A stretch of 64,000 nucleotides of DNA from Cunninghamia lanceolata (GCA_027924645.1 BSBN01001688.1:124001-188000); one strand, 5' to 3'; positions 33,084 through 44,242 are shown, counted from the first letter of the stretch. Numbers and translations are program-made. The notes: a model not told the origin generated them from the letters alone.

Positions 33084-34920
33084 CATGCCGAGGAAATGAT
33101 CAAGAATTAAACCAACACATGAAGAGATAGAAGCTAAGAATGCAAAGAAAGCAGTGGCTATGAGGGAACTTCGTGAGAAGAGGAAATTGGACACGATAAA
33201 TGAAGACATACCAATTGAAGAGGAACCACAACCATCACAAAGAGATATGGTATTGGCGGCACAAAGAGAACGAATGCAAAAACTTCGTGGTATGAGAGAT
33301 TTGAATACCATAGTTGGAGACACGTCCTCTACCACAAGTCAACATGTAGGAACACCATCTACCACATCTCAAGTTGAGAGTACATCATCACTCACATGTG
33401 ATGAAGGAGGTACGCCATCGTTCCCACCTCAACCTCAAGGTATGTCATCTATTCCTTCTTCAATCAAAGGTATGCCATCTAGCCCATCTCATTTAAATAT
33501 TGATGAAATTCCTAATGTTGAGATGAATTTACCTAACTTAACACCACCTAGAATTTTGCATAGAAAGACAAAGTATTTGATTGATATTGATGAGAATATT
33601 TTGCAGCCAATGGAAGGTAAGATTCCAAAACGCACTTATAGAAGATATGCTCATAAGATTTGGAGATTGTTCTTTGAAAATTTAAATGAGACTGCAAGAT
33701 GTCAACTATTCATTGAAATGATGCGAAGTGTAAAGTATAGGTCCATCATGAAGATTCTTGGCTTGAGAACATCAGAGGCTTAAAGTGAAAAATCTATTGT
33801 CAAGAATCTAATGAGTGCGTATGAGAGTGTGGGTAACACCTCATGTACAAAATATAGTAATGCAACATGGCGTGTGATTACATCGACTATAGTAAGTAGT
33901 CAAACGAGGAAAGCTCGTCTCATTAGAAAGACGAGTCAAGAATTTAGAATTAATAGGAAAACTTTATCAAGAGCCGTTGGAAGACGCCAAAGAATTGAGG
34001 ACACTAATGCCAATGAATTATGGGCGTTCTCAGGGAGACTACCACAAAATGATAAACTAATTGTTGAAGCATTGAGATCACTAATTCAAGACTTTTGGAA
34101 GAATTACACAAGGGTATCTTTGAATCAAAGGGATGTGGTAAGAAGGAGAATCAGTAGTCAGAACCGTAAGCCACATCCAAAGCATTTTTTTGATGAGACT
34201 CAAACACAGTTTTATGGTAAATTTCTAGAGAAGTATCCTCAAATTAAAATTTGTCAAAGATATTTTGAAATGCTAAAACCTTTCTATGTCAAGATAAATC
34301 ACACATGCACTACTTGTTGTTGTAGCTTACATATTGAATTTTCTAACCATTTTGATGCTTATAGGTCTATATGTTTAGATATGCATACTAACAATGTTTT
34401 GCAGGGTTGTACCATATGTGCCCCACCAACATATTCAAGAGACTTCATATCAAGAATTTTATGTGAAAGAGAGGAAGGTCAAATATTCTACAAGAAATTA
34501 TGCTTGGATGGCACATGTCACCATTGAGGTGGCTTGCAACATTCGCCAATATGTGAACATATGGAAAGAACACATGCGGTTGGAAACAAACTAGTAGAGT
34601 TTGGCAAGTATAAAATAGTGGCATGCAATACAAAAGATGGTAAAGAAGCAAAGAGGTGTGAATTGGCTATTGAAAATATTCCAGTGTATCAGTTTATGCC
34701 TATATTTCATGACAGCATAGTGTATGAGTATGCAAGACATGCCCATAGAGCTCGATGGTTGGACTTGCAATTCAAGTTATGCAAGGACACATTTCCGGTT
34801 GGTAGCATTGTTTCAGTCGTCGAATTTGTAGAGAACTACAGTCTACAGCCACAGGGTGAGGTACAATCACAATATTACAACTCCACACAGGTTTCTATAT
34901 TACAACTTTGCAGAGAACAA
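33084..34920 (+). pseudogene. Transposase-like protein with DFAENY-type motif, truncated
   Basis: A single frame runs from ATG 33084 to about 34920, interrupted by TGA (33096-33098, an Arg codon expected), TAA (33781-33783) and TGA (34525-34527). The N-terminus is basic (MPRK...RIKPTHEEIEAKN), followed by a Ser/Thr/Pro-rich linker with GMPSS/GTPS repeats (residues ~85-150). The middle is helical with basic patches, including RISSQNRKPHPKHFF. A cysteine cluster follows: CTTCCC...CTICAPP...CLDGTCHH...CEH. The C-terminal part reads VGSIVSVVEFVENYSLQPQGEVQSQYYNSTQ, resembling the 'DFAENY...QNEVQS' signature I recall from uncharacterised transposon proteins in plants and cnidarians. The acidic residues may be catalytic (inference). 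The last part of the family protein is missing where the nested repeat begins. Confidence 0.6.
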
Positions 34921-34929
34921 GGTCTAGGA

Positions 34930-37900
34930 AGGTAGGCGCCATCTCTTTCCAATTCAACCTCTCAGATGCACCAACATTGGAAAGACTCTTAATGAGAGCC
35001 TAAGTTTGAATTGATCTTGTGATTGAAAGTTTGGTGATGTATTGGTGCAAGATGATCTTCAGTTGAAGCAATGTAAGTTCCAGGAAGGGTTTAGAAGTTA
35101 TCAAGCTCTTCACTAAGTTAGGCGCACTTTACAAGCTTTCTTACCCAAGAGTTGCACCTCATTAAGACAAGGCGCATCTTAACCTCTGGGACTTTTCCAA
35201 AGAAGCCCTTCACTTTATTAGCACTTTTGGATCTTGTTTTGCATTCTGAAAGAGAAGGCGCACTTTGGAGGCATTTCTAACCCAGATTGACGCCCAGGTA
35301 TAGTCATCTCTCTGGAGCATTACAATGTGTTTTAAAATGAAAGAGGACATTTCATAAGTTGGGGAATTGATCACTGAAGACCTTGGAGTGTTTGAATTAC
35401 TCTAATCAAGAAGGCGCATTTCCATGGAGTAGCATACTCTAGATAGCGCCTAATGCCATCAAGGCGCAATTCCACCCTCACTTTGGTGCCTATCATCAAG
35501 AAGGGGCATTGGGCATTCCTTGAACAGTTCTGAGCATTTGAAGTTCATGAAATCACCAAGGAATGTTGGGTGCCATGTGTATCCTCAACAAGCTTGAGTT
35601 TGCGCCTAGACAAGTTGGCGCTTATTCATGTTTTAACTTCCCTCCTGAAGTGCCTAACTTAGGAAAAAGTTATCTTGTTGTTAGTCAAGTGATTGATGTG
35701 TTTTGGAGACTCCAAAAGACTTCCTCTTGCTAGGCGCTCTTCTTGGCAACTACAACCTTCAACTGGCGCCTAGATCCTGAAGAAAAACACTTGCAAGTGT
35801 GGGTGCACTTTCCTTGTGATGGAGCATCAAACTGGCGCCTAGAAATCATAATGCATGAAGTGAGCACCTAGGATCCTATTGGTCCAATAGGTGGTTTTGG
35901 GATCCATGTCAAGTCATTGGATTAGGTTGCCAACTCAGAATGATTTTCATGCACTTAGACTTCAAGGCGCCAAAACTAGTAGGAAAATATTTGGGGGGAA
36001 ACCATGCTGATAAAAGTTGGGTAAATTTAACCTCTGAGTCTGATTAGGCTCCTTATAACAACAATATTTATATCATGTCCCTTTGCTTTATGAAACAAGC
36101 AGTATGTGTCAAGTCATAGGGATAACACTATGGTCCTTACAAATTTCTCTGTGACTTTTGATAAGATTATCTACTATTATGTGGATGCTTGATAGTATTA
36201 AAATTATTGGGCATTAAGTTGAGGTGACCATTCTTGTTATGATCATCACTTTTCACAAGGGGTATGTCAGTTATCCCATATATCATTACATTATGACTAT
36301 TTTTCAATATCCTGATGGTGGAAGGATTGTTTTCACTATTATCTCTACCTTGGGAAGTCATCAACCATCCATTTATTCTGTAAACCCTTTACCCACTACT
36401 AATTGTGGCTTGATCAATTCTTAATGCACTTTCTAAAGATTCCTCATAAGACTTATAAGGTAACTTATAAGCCTCCTCCCTTGTATCCCTATTTGCAAAA
36501 TGCAAAAAGAGGGTATAGATTTCTCTATGGGCCATATTTAGGGCACTAGTTGACAAATAAAGGACTTGCCTCCAACTTCTAAAAATGTACCAATAACTAA
36601 ACATTTTATTTCATACTTAGGAACTCTCAAATTCTTGCCTTGACCAATTTGTTCATATTGAAAGGTATCACAAAATCACCAATGGGTTGTATGAAGAAAT
36701 GTATAGAGACCTTTGGAAGGTAATAGTTGGAGTTCTTATGAACATGAGACCCATGGATGGGGCTTGTGTACTAAGTTGATTTTTCATTTACACATTTGTT
36801 TGATATCCTAGATACATTGGTTGGACAGTGATGGGATGATACACTATGGGAGTCACATGATTTTGTGGCGCATAAGCTCCACTAGGTTGTTGAAGATGTG
36901 GGAAAGTGTCATTACTAGTTTTTTGAAAAAAAAAAATAGATAGGGAAGATTGAGTTGCCCCCTAGTTTTTCTCAACCCTAGTGTTGAATGGATTCGTTTG
37001 AACTTTTGGTCTTTCTATAGTTTTGTCCTTTAGAGGTTTCTCAACACCTCTAGCCTTTAGCATCCTGATCCATTGGACTAGTGTGGCTATGATGTTGGAA
37101 AGTGTTGCAACCTCCATCCTTTAAACTTCTCCACCTTGTTATGGGTTGTTTTGAGTATTTTCACTTGCTTTCTCTTTGAGAATATTTTCTAATGATACAT
37201 GATGTGTCATAGATCATTCAACTTGATAAACAACATGGAGGGATTCTCATGCCTCCTATACTTCTTGCAAGTTTCTTTATAGATAGCTCACATCATTGTC
37301 CATCTAGGTGGTCATTTCCCTAAATATTATGATAAGATAATCCTGTTAATGAACTTTGGATTGAATGAGAATCAACATGCTTTGTCTTGACTAGAATAGT
37401 TGGGATGGACAAAAATCTATTGATTCTAGGTTGGGTTGTTAAAGGTCAAGAAGTTTTGGTGTCTAATGCCCTCTAAATCTAAATATTCAAAATCATAGTG
37501 GTTCAATAAGTTATAACACACCGATCTCACTAATGACAACCTTCGGACCACACCCGTTGGTGAGACTCCAAACATCGGTGAACTCTAATCTCGTTGGGCT
37601 GATACACCGATGGATTTTGACTGTCAGTGTGACCCCCTTCATCGGCGAAGCTCTCAACTACTCTTCTGATGCACCGATGGGATTATCTTCCGATACACCA
37701 ATGTCTTCGACTTCGAACCACACTCGTCGGTAAGACAGACCACTATCGGCGAAGCCTAACCAAGGTCTGCCGATACGCCTATACGACCAACTCTTGACAT
37801 CGATACAAGGTTCTTTTGAAGGCAAAGGGTGCCTAAGCTTATGGGGCTCAATTTGATGTATTTATTGAAATCTCAAGTTGAATTGATGCTTATTGAAAAT

Positions 37901-38300
37901 GCCACTTAGTCCTTCATTTGCATTCTAGGCGCCATTTCCTATTGACTTATATACTCCTCCTCATGATAGGGTGCCATAATGAAGTGGTTTAGACAATAGG
38001 TGTGCTTCACTTACTAGAGGCTTGTTCTCCTTCCACCTTAGGTGCACTTTTATGGTGGAACAAGTGTCAATGGGCGCCTTGTCTTAAATGAATGCTCTCT
38101 CTAAGTTGGGCGCCCTTTTGAGGCTTTATGAGTTGCAAATTGTGCCTTAACCCTTCATGCTTGTTGCTCAATGTTTGAATGTTTAAGAAAGTCTCCTTTA
38201 GGTGCTCATCTTAATGACTTTTTCTCAAGGCGCAATCATCCTAATGACTTGGATATTCATCCTAGTGTTTCAGGATATCAGGCTACCAGACTTTAGTCAT
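34930..38300 (-). mobile_element. Nested GGCGC-rich repeat, probable decayed LTR retrotransposon
   Basis: Starts where the transposase frame ends. 34936-35975 contains GGCGC or GCGCC about 13 times at 20-120 base spacing; 37930-38235 has four more. The word ttaagacaaggcgc (35162-35175) recurs inverted at 38074-38087. Between them a minus-strand frame around 37130-36950 reads MEVATLSNIIATLVQWIRMLKARG, gag-like in style, and a second open piece lies at 36604-36389. 37515-37800 is CGAT/ATCGG-rich like the LTR at 5040-5760. I infer a decayed, minus-oriented gypsy element, but no LTR pair or target duplication was established. Confidence 0.4.
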
Positions 38301-38634
38301 TTTTAGGATCTCAAACATAAAGAATAACATGATGATTCATTTTTTTGTATTGCATATAGTTGACATTCTATGCTACTCATAAAGAATATTAATAGTTTAT
38401 GTTCAATATGATGATTCATTTTTTTTTTAAATACAACTTTAATCTTTTAGTTCCAAAATGAGATTTAGGTGATACATGAATAACGATAGCTAGCTTATTG
38501 GATCAACAAACATCCTATGTAATACAATTGGACGTTAAATATTTGAAGTAGCCATCTACAAATATCCATTCAAACGTGGATTTATAATGCAAGTATGGAC
38601 GTCATCAATAAAAAAGATTTGTATTAACCAAATA

Positions 38635-38785
38635 TCCATATAGGCATACATCAATATCTGTCGATATAAGTATAACATATATACAAAATAGCCATATAAG
38701 CTTACAAGAATGCCATATAGGCATACAATGTCAACTATATACAATACAAAATATATGTCCACAAATGCCATATAGGCATATAACA
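38635..38785 (+). repeat. Short repeated motif 'gccatataggcata'
   Basis: The phrase ccatataggcata appears at least three times, with variants such as gccatataagctta, over about 150 bases. AT-rich; probably a decayed minisatellite. It lies just beyond the stop codon of the minus-strand multi-exon gene. Confidence 0.6.
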
Positions 38786-38803
38786 AAGGAACACAATAAA
38801 AAG

Positions 38804-40874
38804 TCATTCCCCTCTGGCTGGTGAAGAGAATAGATCACGGGCATCTTTTGATCTTCTAGGGGATGGAGACACACATGTGGGTGGTCTACTATGAACCCAA
38901 GGGCTACTCCTCCTATTTAGTTCTTCCTGCATCTTTAGCTATTACAATAAAAAGTATAGACATTAATATATAGAAATTACATGTTATAAAAAATGAAACA
39001 TTTAACAAAATAATCACTTACCGCTAACATGTGATCTGTCTCCTCACTTGCCTCAGTAGCAGGAATAGGCCCTGGTGATGTCATGTCCTATAGAAACCAT
39101 CTAGATAGAAATTAAACTTCAAATCAATAATCTTTTGATTTTTCAAAAATAGACAACTATAACAATGAATGTAAATTGAAATTTACTAATCTACCTCATA
39201 CCCCTGTCAATGCCATGGAGCTATGAATTGCAGAGGCCACACCATGCTCCATTTCCCTCTGAACATGGGGAGGTGTCTCCACAGCCTACATCATCTAGAA
39301 ATAAAACAATAGTATTCAATTACGAAAAACTATAATAGTGATGCAAATCATGGCTCCTAACATACACACACGTTCATCTAAACATGGAAGTACACACAAT
39401 AAAGCGCACAAGTCACATACAAAAATCTAGTAAGTACAATTCATTCATTAAACTATTTATTTTATTACTTCCGTAAAGCTTTGAAGTCCACCACCGCTGG
39501 CAGGTGTTGCCGTGAAATCTACAATATTAACCTATTCAACATCCAAAATCAGATATTAGAATACCATTCATATAACGATGCTATTCACATGTAATATTTA
39601 TAATTGTTTACTAGTTACATACCCCGACAATAGATGATCTAGTGTAAAATGCAGGTGGCAAACCATTGAAAACTGCATCGATGCTATGACCCTGAAATTT
39701 TATTAAAATTATCAATTTAAATTAGTTAATCTTGCATTTCAAAAATAAAATTTAATAAATTCAATTCAATAAACTTGCTAATATTTACCTGAGTATCAAG
39801 GCTGAAAGTCTCACTCATGAGGGTATCTGTCATCACCATCTGCTCAACTGCAGATGTAGCCTGTGCACCTACGTCCTAACTATCCATGGGGTCATAACCA
39901 TAGGCTAACCTACAAGTCTGACAAGTATGGGGTGGGACGCTACTCCTCGCACTATCTCCCAACCCACTCTGTGCTGCAGGACCAACATGCTCTATGATGC
40001 TCTGGGTCAAGGCACTAATGGATTGAAGTGTATCGACCTCAACACTCTCCTTCACAATGGAAGGGATAGAAACATGCTCGTGGGCTGGTCTGCTGATTAC
40101 TCATCTCACTACCTGCTATGGGTCAAGACGTGCCCCTGGTCTATCTTGTGTTGGCCCCCCACCTCTACCCTGGAAGTCTCGCATATCAAAATAGTTTGGC
40201 ACTTTATTGAGGACAAACTCGCAGTAGAGTTTCCTCAAAAAGTATTGTAGGACCTCATTATTATTGTATGGAGGATGGTCAAAAACCATCCACCACCTCT
40301 GCCCAAAATTGTCCCTTATTGCTTGGTTGTTGTACCAATGGATAGGGAACCTCTTGCATGTAATAAGTGGAGGTTGATTTGTTTGTGGGTTTGTGAAAAT
40401 CGAACACAAGTCTAATTTTGTGATTTGTATTTTTTTCACATCTTGGTATGACAGCTTGTTTGCATAATAATCTCTAAACTCTCTCCTCTTATCCGTCCAA
40501 CTAGTTATTTGCTTGCTAATTGAATCTACATTTGATAACATAGATTCAAGAGATTCAGCAAGCGTGGACCTATGCAAGGTTGAAGTGGAAGGATCTTTCA
40601 ACCTTGTAATTATATCTTCAATTTCTTTTTTGTTGTTTTCAATTTGCCCCATTATATTTTCTTGTGTTCCAGGGGCATGTCGAGGAATGGATGGAGGAGG
40701 TTGTTGTTATGTAGGATTTTGTGGATTTTGAGGAGGAGGAGGTGCATTAACATTTCTTGACAATTAACGAAATATACATCAAAAAACAACTCAAACCTAC
40801 CTATTTAGAAGCAAATTCAAACAAATAAACAAATAAAACTCACTCCTTTAGCATGCTCGATGTCGTGGTGGCAT
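38804..40874 (-). pseudogene. Opposite-strand gene of the DNA transposon with seven inferred exons, unknown protein
   Basis: Minus-strand exons: tentative exon 1 40874-40844 (MPPRHRA...), exon 2 40755-39789, exon 3 39691-39623, exon 4 39531-39469, exon 5 39294-39202, exon 6 39087-39022, exon 7 38938-38804 (TGA). Introns 2-6 begin GT and end AG, most acceptors following T-rich tracts, and exons 3-7 are 69, 63, 93, 66 and 135 bases, all multiples of three in phase 0. Exon 1 is off by one base. Exon 2 encodes NVNAPPPPQNPQ, a coiled-coil-like MGQIENNKKEIEDIITRL, then WTDKRREFRDYY and a Trp/Tyr-rich part (FGQRWWMVFDHPPYNNNEVLQYF). The tail is Ser/Pro-rich. In-frame stops (several TAG, also TAA and TGA) show decay. 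I do not recognise the family; an accessory or DNA-binding role is only a guess. Confidence 0.6.
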
Positions 40875-40889
40875 TTTGGCAACTAATCA

Positions 40890-41066
40890 GCAAGATTTTG
40901 GTGTTGAATTGGCTTTTCCAAAATGTGAGCGTGCTTTCTAGGGTTTGCAAGCCACGGGGATAGAGGAGAAAAACTGAAATGAAATGAAATGACAAGCCTT
41001 TTTTTTATTTATAGTGGTTCATAACGCGCTCGCGTTATGTATTTTTTTTTTTAAACCATTTGGCCA
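40890..41066. other. Right subterminal region of transposon
   Basis: Non-coding. It contains the third palindrome and a T-run. It would include the promoter of the minus-strand gene starting at 40874. Confidence 0.5.
41020..41039. repeat. Palindrome CATAACGCG/CGCGTTATG (3)
   Basis: 20 bases: CATAACGCG, two central bases CT, CGCGTTATG. Perfect 9 bp arms. It shares the ATAACGC arm with 28791-28824 and is about 60 bases inside the right end. Confidence 0.9.
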
Positions 41067-41098
41067 CTTTTTGGCCCCCCATCTTTTTGCACTTACCC
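41067..41098 (-). repeat. Right terminal inverted repeat of DNA transposon
   Basis: Inverted partner of 27905-27936. It is followed directly by the AAAA duplication and then the remainder of the interrupted LTR. Confidence 0.95.
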
Positions 41099-41102
41099 AA
41101 AA

Positions 41103-41354
41103 TAGCATACCACTTCAATGGTGTGACCTCCAATAATTATAAAATAATATGTGAATTCAATATTAGAAGATATGATGGCTTGGGAGAGTCTCTCTCTTCC
41201 TTATTTATATGCATAACTATGTAGGGACACACCCCTTCATCCTAACTAAGTCATATTAAGGAATAACTAAGACTAATAAATGAAACTATTAAGATTAAGC
41301 ATGCCACAAGTGTTGTTCATATAATTAAGAATATAGCATACTAGGATCATAACA
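41103..41354 (-). repeat. Proximal piece of split 3' LTR
   Basis: Matches 43985-44242 of the intact LTR (shared gtgacctccaataatta and ttatttatatgcataactatgta), and ends ATCATAACA at 41354. The complement of 41355-41370 is the purine tract expected beside a 3' LTR. Confidence 0.9.
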
Positions 41355-41399
41355 TTCCCATCCCCTTTAGAAATCTTTTTCCCTCAGTGCTTAGCAACT

Positions 41400-41800
41400 C
41401 TAGAATCTTTTCTATGAATTATTCATCATTACATGTTTTACTATCGATGAAGATGTCATTAAAGAACACCAACACCAATTTTCAAAGAAATGGGTCAAAA
41501 ACTAAATTTATGAGGCTTTGAAAAGTTGATTGGGTATTAGTTCGATACCAAATGACATACATAATAATTCATAATGACCCTCATGCATTCTAAATGTAAT
41601 CTTATTTATATTATCTTCCTTTAGTTGAATTTGATGATAATCTAAATGTAAATGTAACTTAGTAAAAAATTATGTATTCTTATATTTAGTATGAAATTCA
41701 TCAATACCAAGAATAGGAAACTTATCTTTAAGAGTGGGCTTTTTGAAATTCCTATAATGTGTCCACATTCTCCATGAATCATCCTTCTTGTTAACCATAA
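41400..41800 (-). pseudogene. Remnant of Ty3/gypsy reverse transcriptase
   Basis: Minus-strand text reads VNKKDDSWRMWTHYRNF, then KFPILGIDE, DYHQIQLKED, KITFRMHEGHYE and MSFGI, which line up in order with the RT motifs RKKDGSWR...DYR, FPIP.IDELLD, GYHQI, KTAF.T..GHYE, MPFGL. The frame contains stops (TAA after KYKNT). The tail near 41450 (SLMTSSSIVK) is the remnant of the FIDDILIYS region. The usual RNase H and integrase do not follow. Confidence 0.7.
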
Positions 41801-41866
41801 TTTGGGGATGAATAGGCACTTTCATTGTGATGAACAATACTTCTTGGTATTAATTCAATGGCATGA

Positions 41867-43270
41867 TCATGGTCTTTGACTGTGGGTAGGCCCATAGGTT
41901 TTTGAAATGTATTTTGATGGTGTTGAATGATCTCTTGAATCCCTGGTTGATCTTGAGTTTTTCACATCTTGTTCTTGTACAAAATGTAGTTGTGCCTCTA
42001 TGCTATAAGAACCTTTCTTAAGTAATTTTTCCATCTTATGGGAGCTAATAATTTGACTTGATGGTGATTGTATCCCTATAAGTTTGTACTTTTTTGCATG
42101 TGTACTAAAAGCCATGGATAAGTCTTGAAAATTGAAACTCATTGTTCCTAACTATTTAAGCCATTGTATGCCCAAAACTACATCTACTCCCCAAATTGGG
42201 ATAGAGAACATATTTTAATTTATTTGATAATTTCCCATTAAGAGTTTTATATGATGGCATTTACTACCACAAGAGATTTGTTTCCCATTAGCTATCATGA
42301 CCTGGAAATTATATATTGGATACATAAAACAATTGAGCTCATTAGCTAATCTTATATCAATAACATTGTGTGTACTACTTGGATCAACCAACAGTGTCAC
42401 CTTTCACTTCTTGATATAACCAATTACTTTAAGTGTCTATGGTGCACTTTTGCCATTCAATGCATGTAGGGAGATAGTAGTGCTTTCTTCTTCCTTGGAA
42501 TTCTCATGCTCAAGTTCCACATTTGATTTTTTTGTAGCTACTTCTCCCTCTTCTTCAACCTCATTCTTGATAACCACTAGTATTTTATCACTATTAGCAC
42601 ACTTATGGCCCCTAGACCATTTTCTATCACTATACCAACATAGGTCTTTTTTTCTTTTATTTTCCTCTTGTTGAGGAGAGTGCTCTCTATTTTTTCTTAG
42701 GTTAAAGTTGTCCTCATTTCTATCAATAGGATTAGTCACAATTTTATCTTTCAACCTATGGTTTTCCCTTGTGTGGAACTTTTGGTGGTGGAGTTGTGTT
42801 TCTCAATCTGTGCAAGGTTCCAAAAGACAAACATCATGCTTAATTTGGTCATTAAGTCCATTGATGTAGAGTTGTAGCCTTTGATAAAGTGTCACCTTGT
42901 GAATTCAAATTGCTAATTTCATATGCTTTGCATTATATTCAGCTATAGACCTTAATTTTTCTAAATTTTTTAGCTAGGTAATGTAGCTTCCATTCCATGG
43001 TTTCTCATAAATGGTTGCTAAGTCATTACTAAACTCTTTCCAACTAAGCATTTTTCCTTTCTTATCACTCATCTTCCATTAGTACCATTGATAAGGTTTT
43101 AATTCTAAATATCGTGGGGTTATGTCAACCATTGCATTATCTAGTATATTATGAAGCTTAAAGTATTGTTCCATGAGACTTATCCATGAATTTACATAAA
43201 TACCATCAAACTTATAGATATTTATATTGGGTAGGTTCATTTTTTTTATCTTTAAAAGGTTGCTTTATCC
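41867..43270 (-). pseudogene. Gag and protease of the chromovirus deletion derivative
   Basis: Minus-strand gag reads KFDGIYVNSWISLMEQYFKLHNI (near 43210), LSWKEFSNDLATIYEK and LKNLEKLRSIAEYNAKH, typical capsid text; in-frame TAA/TAG occur at Q positions. The frame 42754-42437 contains the zinc knuckle CWYSDRKWSRGHKC (second Cys replaced by Ser). The frame 42400-42215 holds the protease segment TLLVDPSSTHNVID, where LIDSGSTHNFI is usual: Asp is retained, Gly has become Ser. The frame 42142-41867 continues toward RT. The overall style is that of plant chromoviruses of the Reina/Tekay sort (inference). Confidence 0.75.
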
Positions 43271-43933
43271 CATGATTTTGTTTGTTAGGGTTGTACCCAC
43301 CAAGGTGGTTTTGTTGGAGCTTTAATTCATATAATAGTTCTTGTTTAAACCTATCTAAACCTTTATTTAAAGATGATGCAAATGGGTCAAAGAAATTATC
43401 TCTAATAAAATGTACTAGATTGTTTCACATCCTAGGGGAATTTTACCCTCAATTTTAGGTGGTGGAGAATAAAGGTCATTCAATTCAATTTTTGTAGAAA
43501 AGTCTTTGAATCCTATAAATGACATGGATTCTAATGTGTGTATTTTAAACTATAAGATTTAAATATATTTCCAAAAAAATAAAAAAAAATGTAACCTATC
43601 TAGAGTAGAATAATAAAATATTTTGACCTAACTTCGACCACTAAATTATAGACTATATGTTTATCCCTAATAATAAATTACAAAGAACTGACCCAACCTA
43701 ATTTTTCATAATCTTACCAGAAATGTAATTGTTTTTAAATTCTAAAATTTGTCCTGTAGAGCCAATTAATGAAAAACATAAAATTAATATAATTTTTGCA
43801 AAACTTCTAATATAACTCTGATTTTTTACCTGAAACCTTATCTACCACATACCTCAAAACCCAAAAAAATCAAGTCTGAATTCACAATGGTTTGAAAGTT
43901 ATGGTGGAAACAAAAAACTTGGCCCAAATTGTA

Positions 43934-43945
43934 GTTCTGATACCA
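43934..43945 (-). promoter_or_regulatory. tRNA-Met primer-binding site
   Basis: The complement reads TGGTATCAGAAC, matching the initiator-tRNA-Met primer site (TGGTATCAGAGC) at 11 of 12 positions, two bases inside the 5' LTR. Confidence 0.85.
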
Positions 43946-43947
43946 CT

Positions 43948-44242
43948 TGTTATGATATTTCTTGGAAATAAATGTAAAAATTAGTAAAACAGCAGACACC
44001 CTCAAAGTGGGTGACCTCCAATAATTAGAAAATAATATGTGAGTTAAATATTAGAAGATATGATGGTTTGGGAGAATTTCTCTCTTCCTTATTTATATGC
44101 ATAACTATGTAGCAACACACCTCGTCATCCTAAGTCATCTTAAGGACTAACTAAGGCTAATAAAAGAAACTATTAAGGTTTAGCATTCCACAAGTGTTGA
44201 TCCTTATTATAATTAAGAATATATCATACTACTATCATAACA
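43948..44242 (-). repeat. Intact 5' LTR (295 bp)
   Basis: TGTTATGAT ... ATCATAACA ends, perfect 9 bp inverted repeat. TAGGT follows at 44243-44247. This uninterrupted copy is what shows the DNA transposon insertion in the partner LTR. Confidence 0.9.

Larger units (their letters stand above)
27905..41098 (+). mobile_element. 13.2 kb terminal-inverted-repeat DNA transposon with two genes and a telomere-like array
   Basis: The two ends are 32 bp inverted repeats with one mismatch, starting GGGTAAGTGCAA and containing GATGGGGGGCC. AAAA flanks both sides (27901-27904 and 41099-41102), while the undisturbed LTR copy (about 43980) has AAAA once, which proves insertion with a 4 bp target duplication. 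Cargo from left to right: a hairpin-rich subterminal region, a TATG microsatellite, a 2.66 kb telomere-like array, a captured LINE ORF1 piece, a plus-strand transposase-like gene, a nested GGCGC-rich remnant, and a minus-strand multi-exon gene. A 4 bp duplication is compatible with Sola-type or Academ-type transposons, but I could not place the protein with confidence. Probably no longer active, since both genes carry stops. Confidence 0.9.
27863..44242 (-). mobile_element. Ty3/gypsy chromovirus deletion derivative, host of a nested DNA transposon
   Basis: The 5' LTR is 43948-44242 (295 bp, TGTTATGAT...ATCATAACA). The 3' LTR is in two pieces, 27863-27904 and 41103-41354, split by the transposon at 27905-41098; joined, they match the intact LTR in length (294 bp). 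A tRNA-Met primer site (complement of TGGTATCAGAAC) lies at 43934-43945, two bases inside the 5' LTR. A purine tract (complement of 41355-41370, AAAGGGGATGGGA) precedes the 3' LTR. Internal genes on the minus strand are gag, a zinc knuckle, protease and part of RT; RNase H and integrase are deleted, leaving only 2.6 kb of internal sequence. TAGGT flanks both ends. Confidence 0.9.

Noticed and set aside
34930..38300. Calling a defined LTR pair for the nested GGCGC-rich remnant.
   Set aside because: The two GGCGC-rich parts are not clearly co-linear in direct orientation, and one shared word is inverted, so an LTR pair cannot be supported.
38556..38807. Minus-strand frame with Tyr/Leu/Ile-rich, membrane-like composition.
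   Set aside because: It is produced by the short 'gccatataggcata' repeat and AT-rich sequence; composition explains it.
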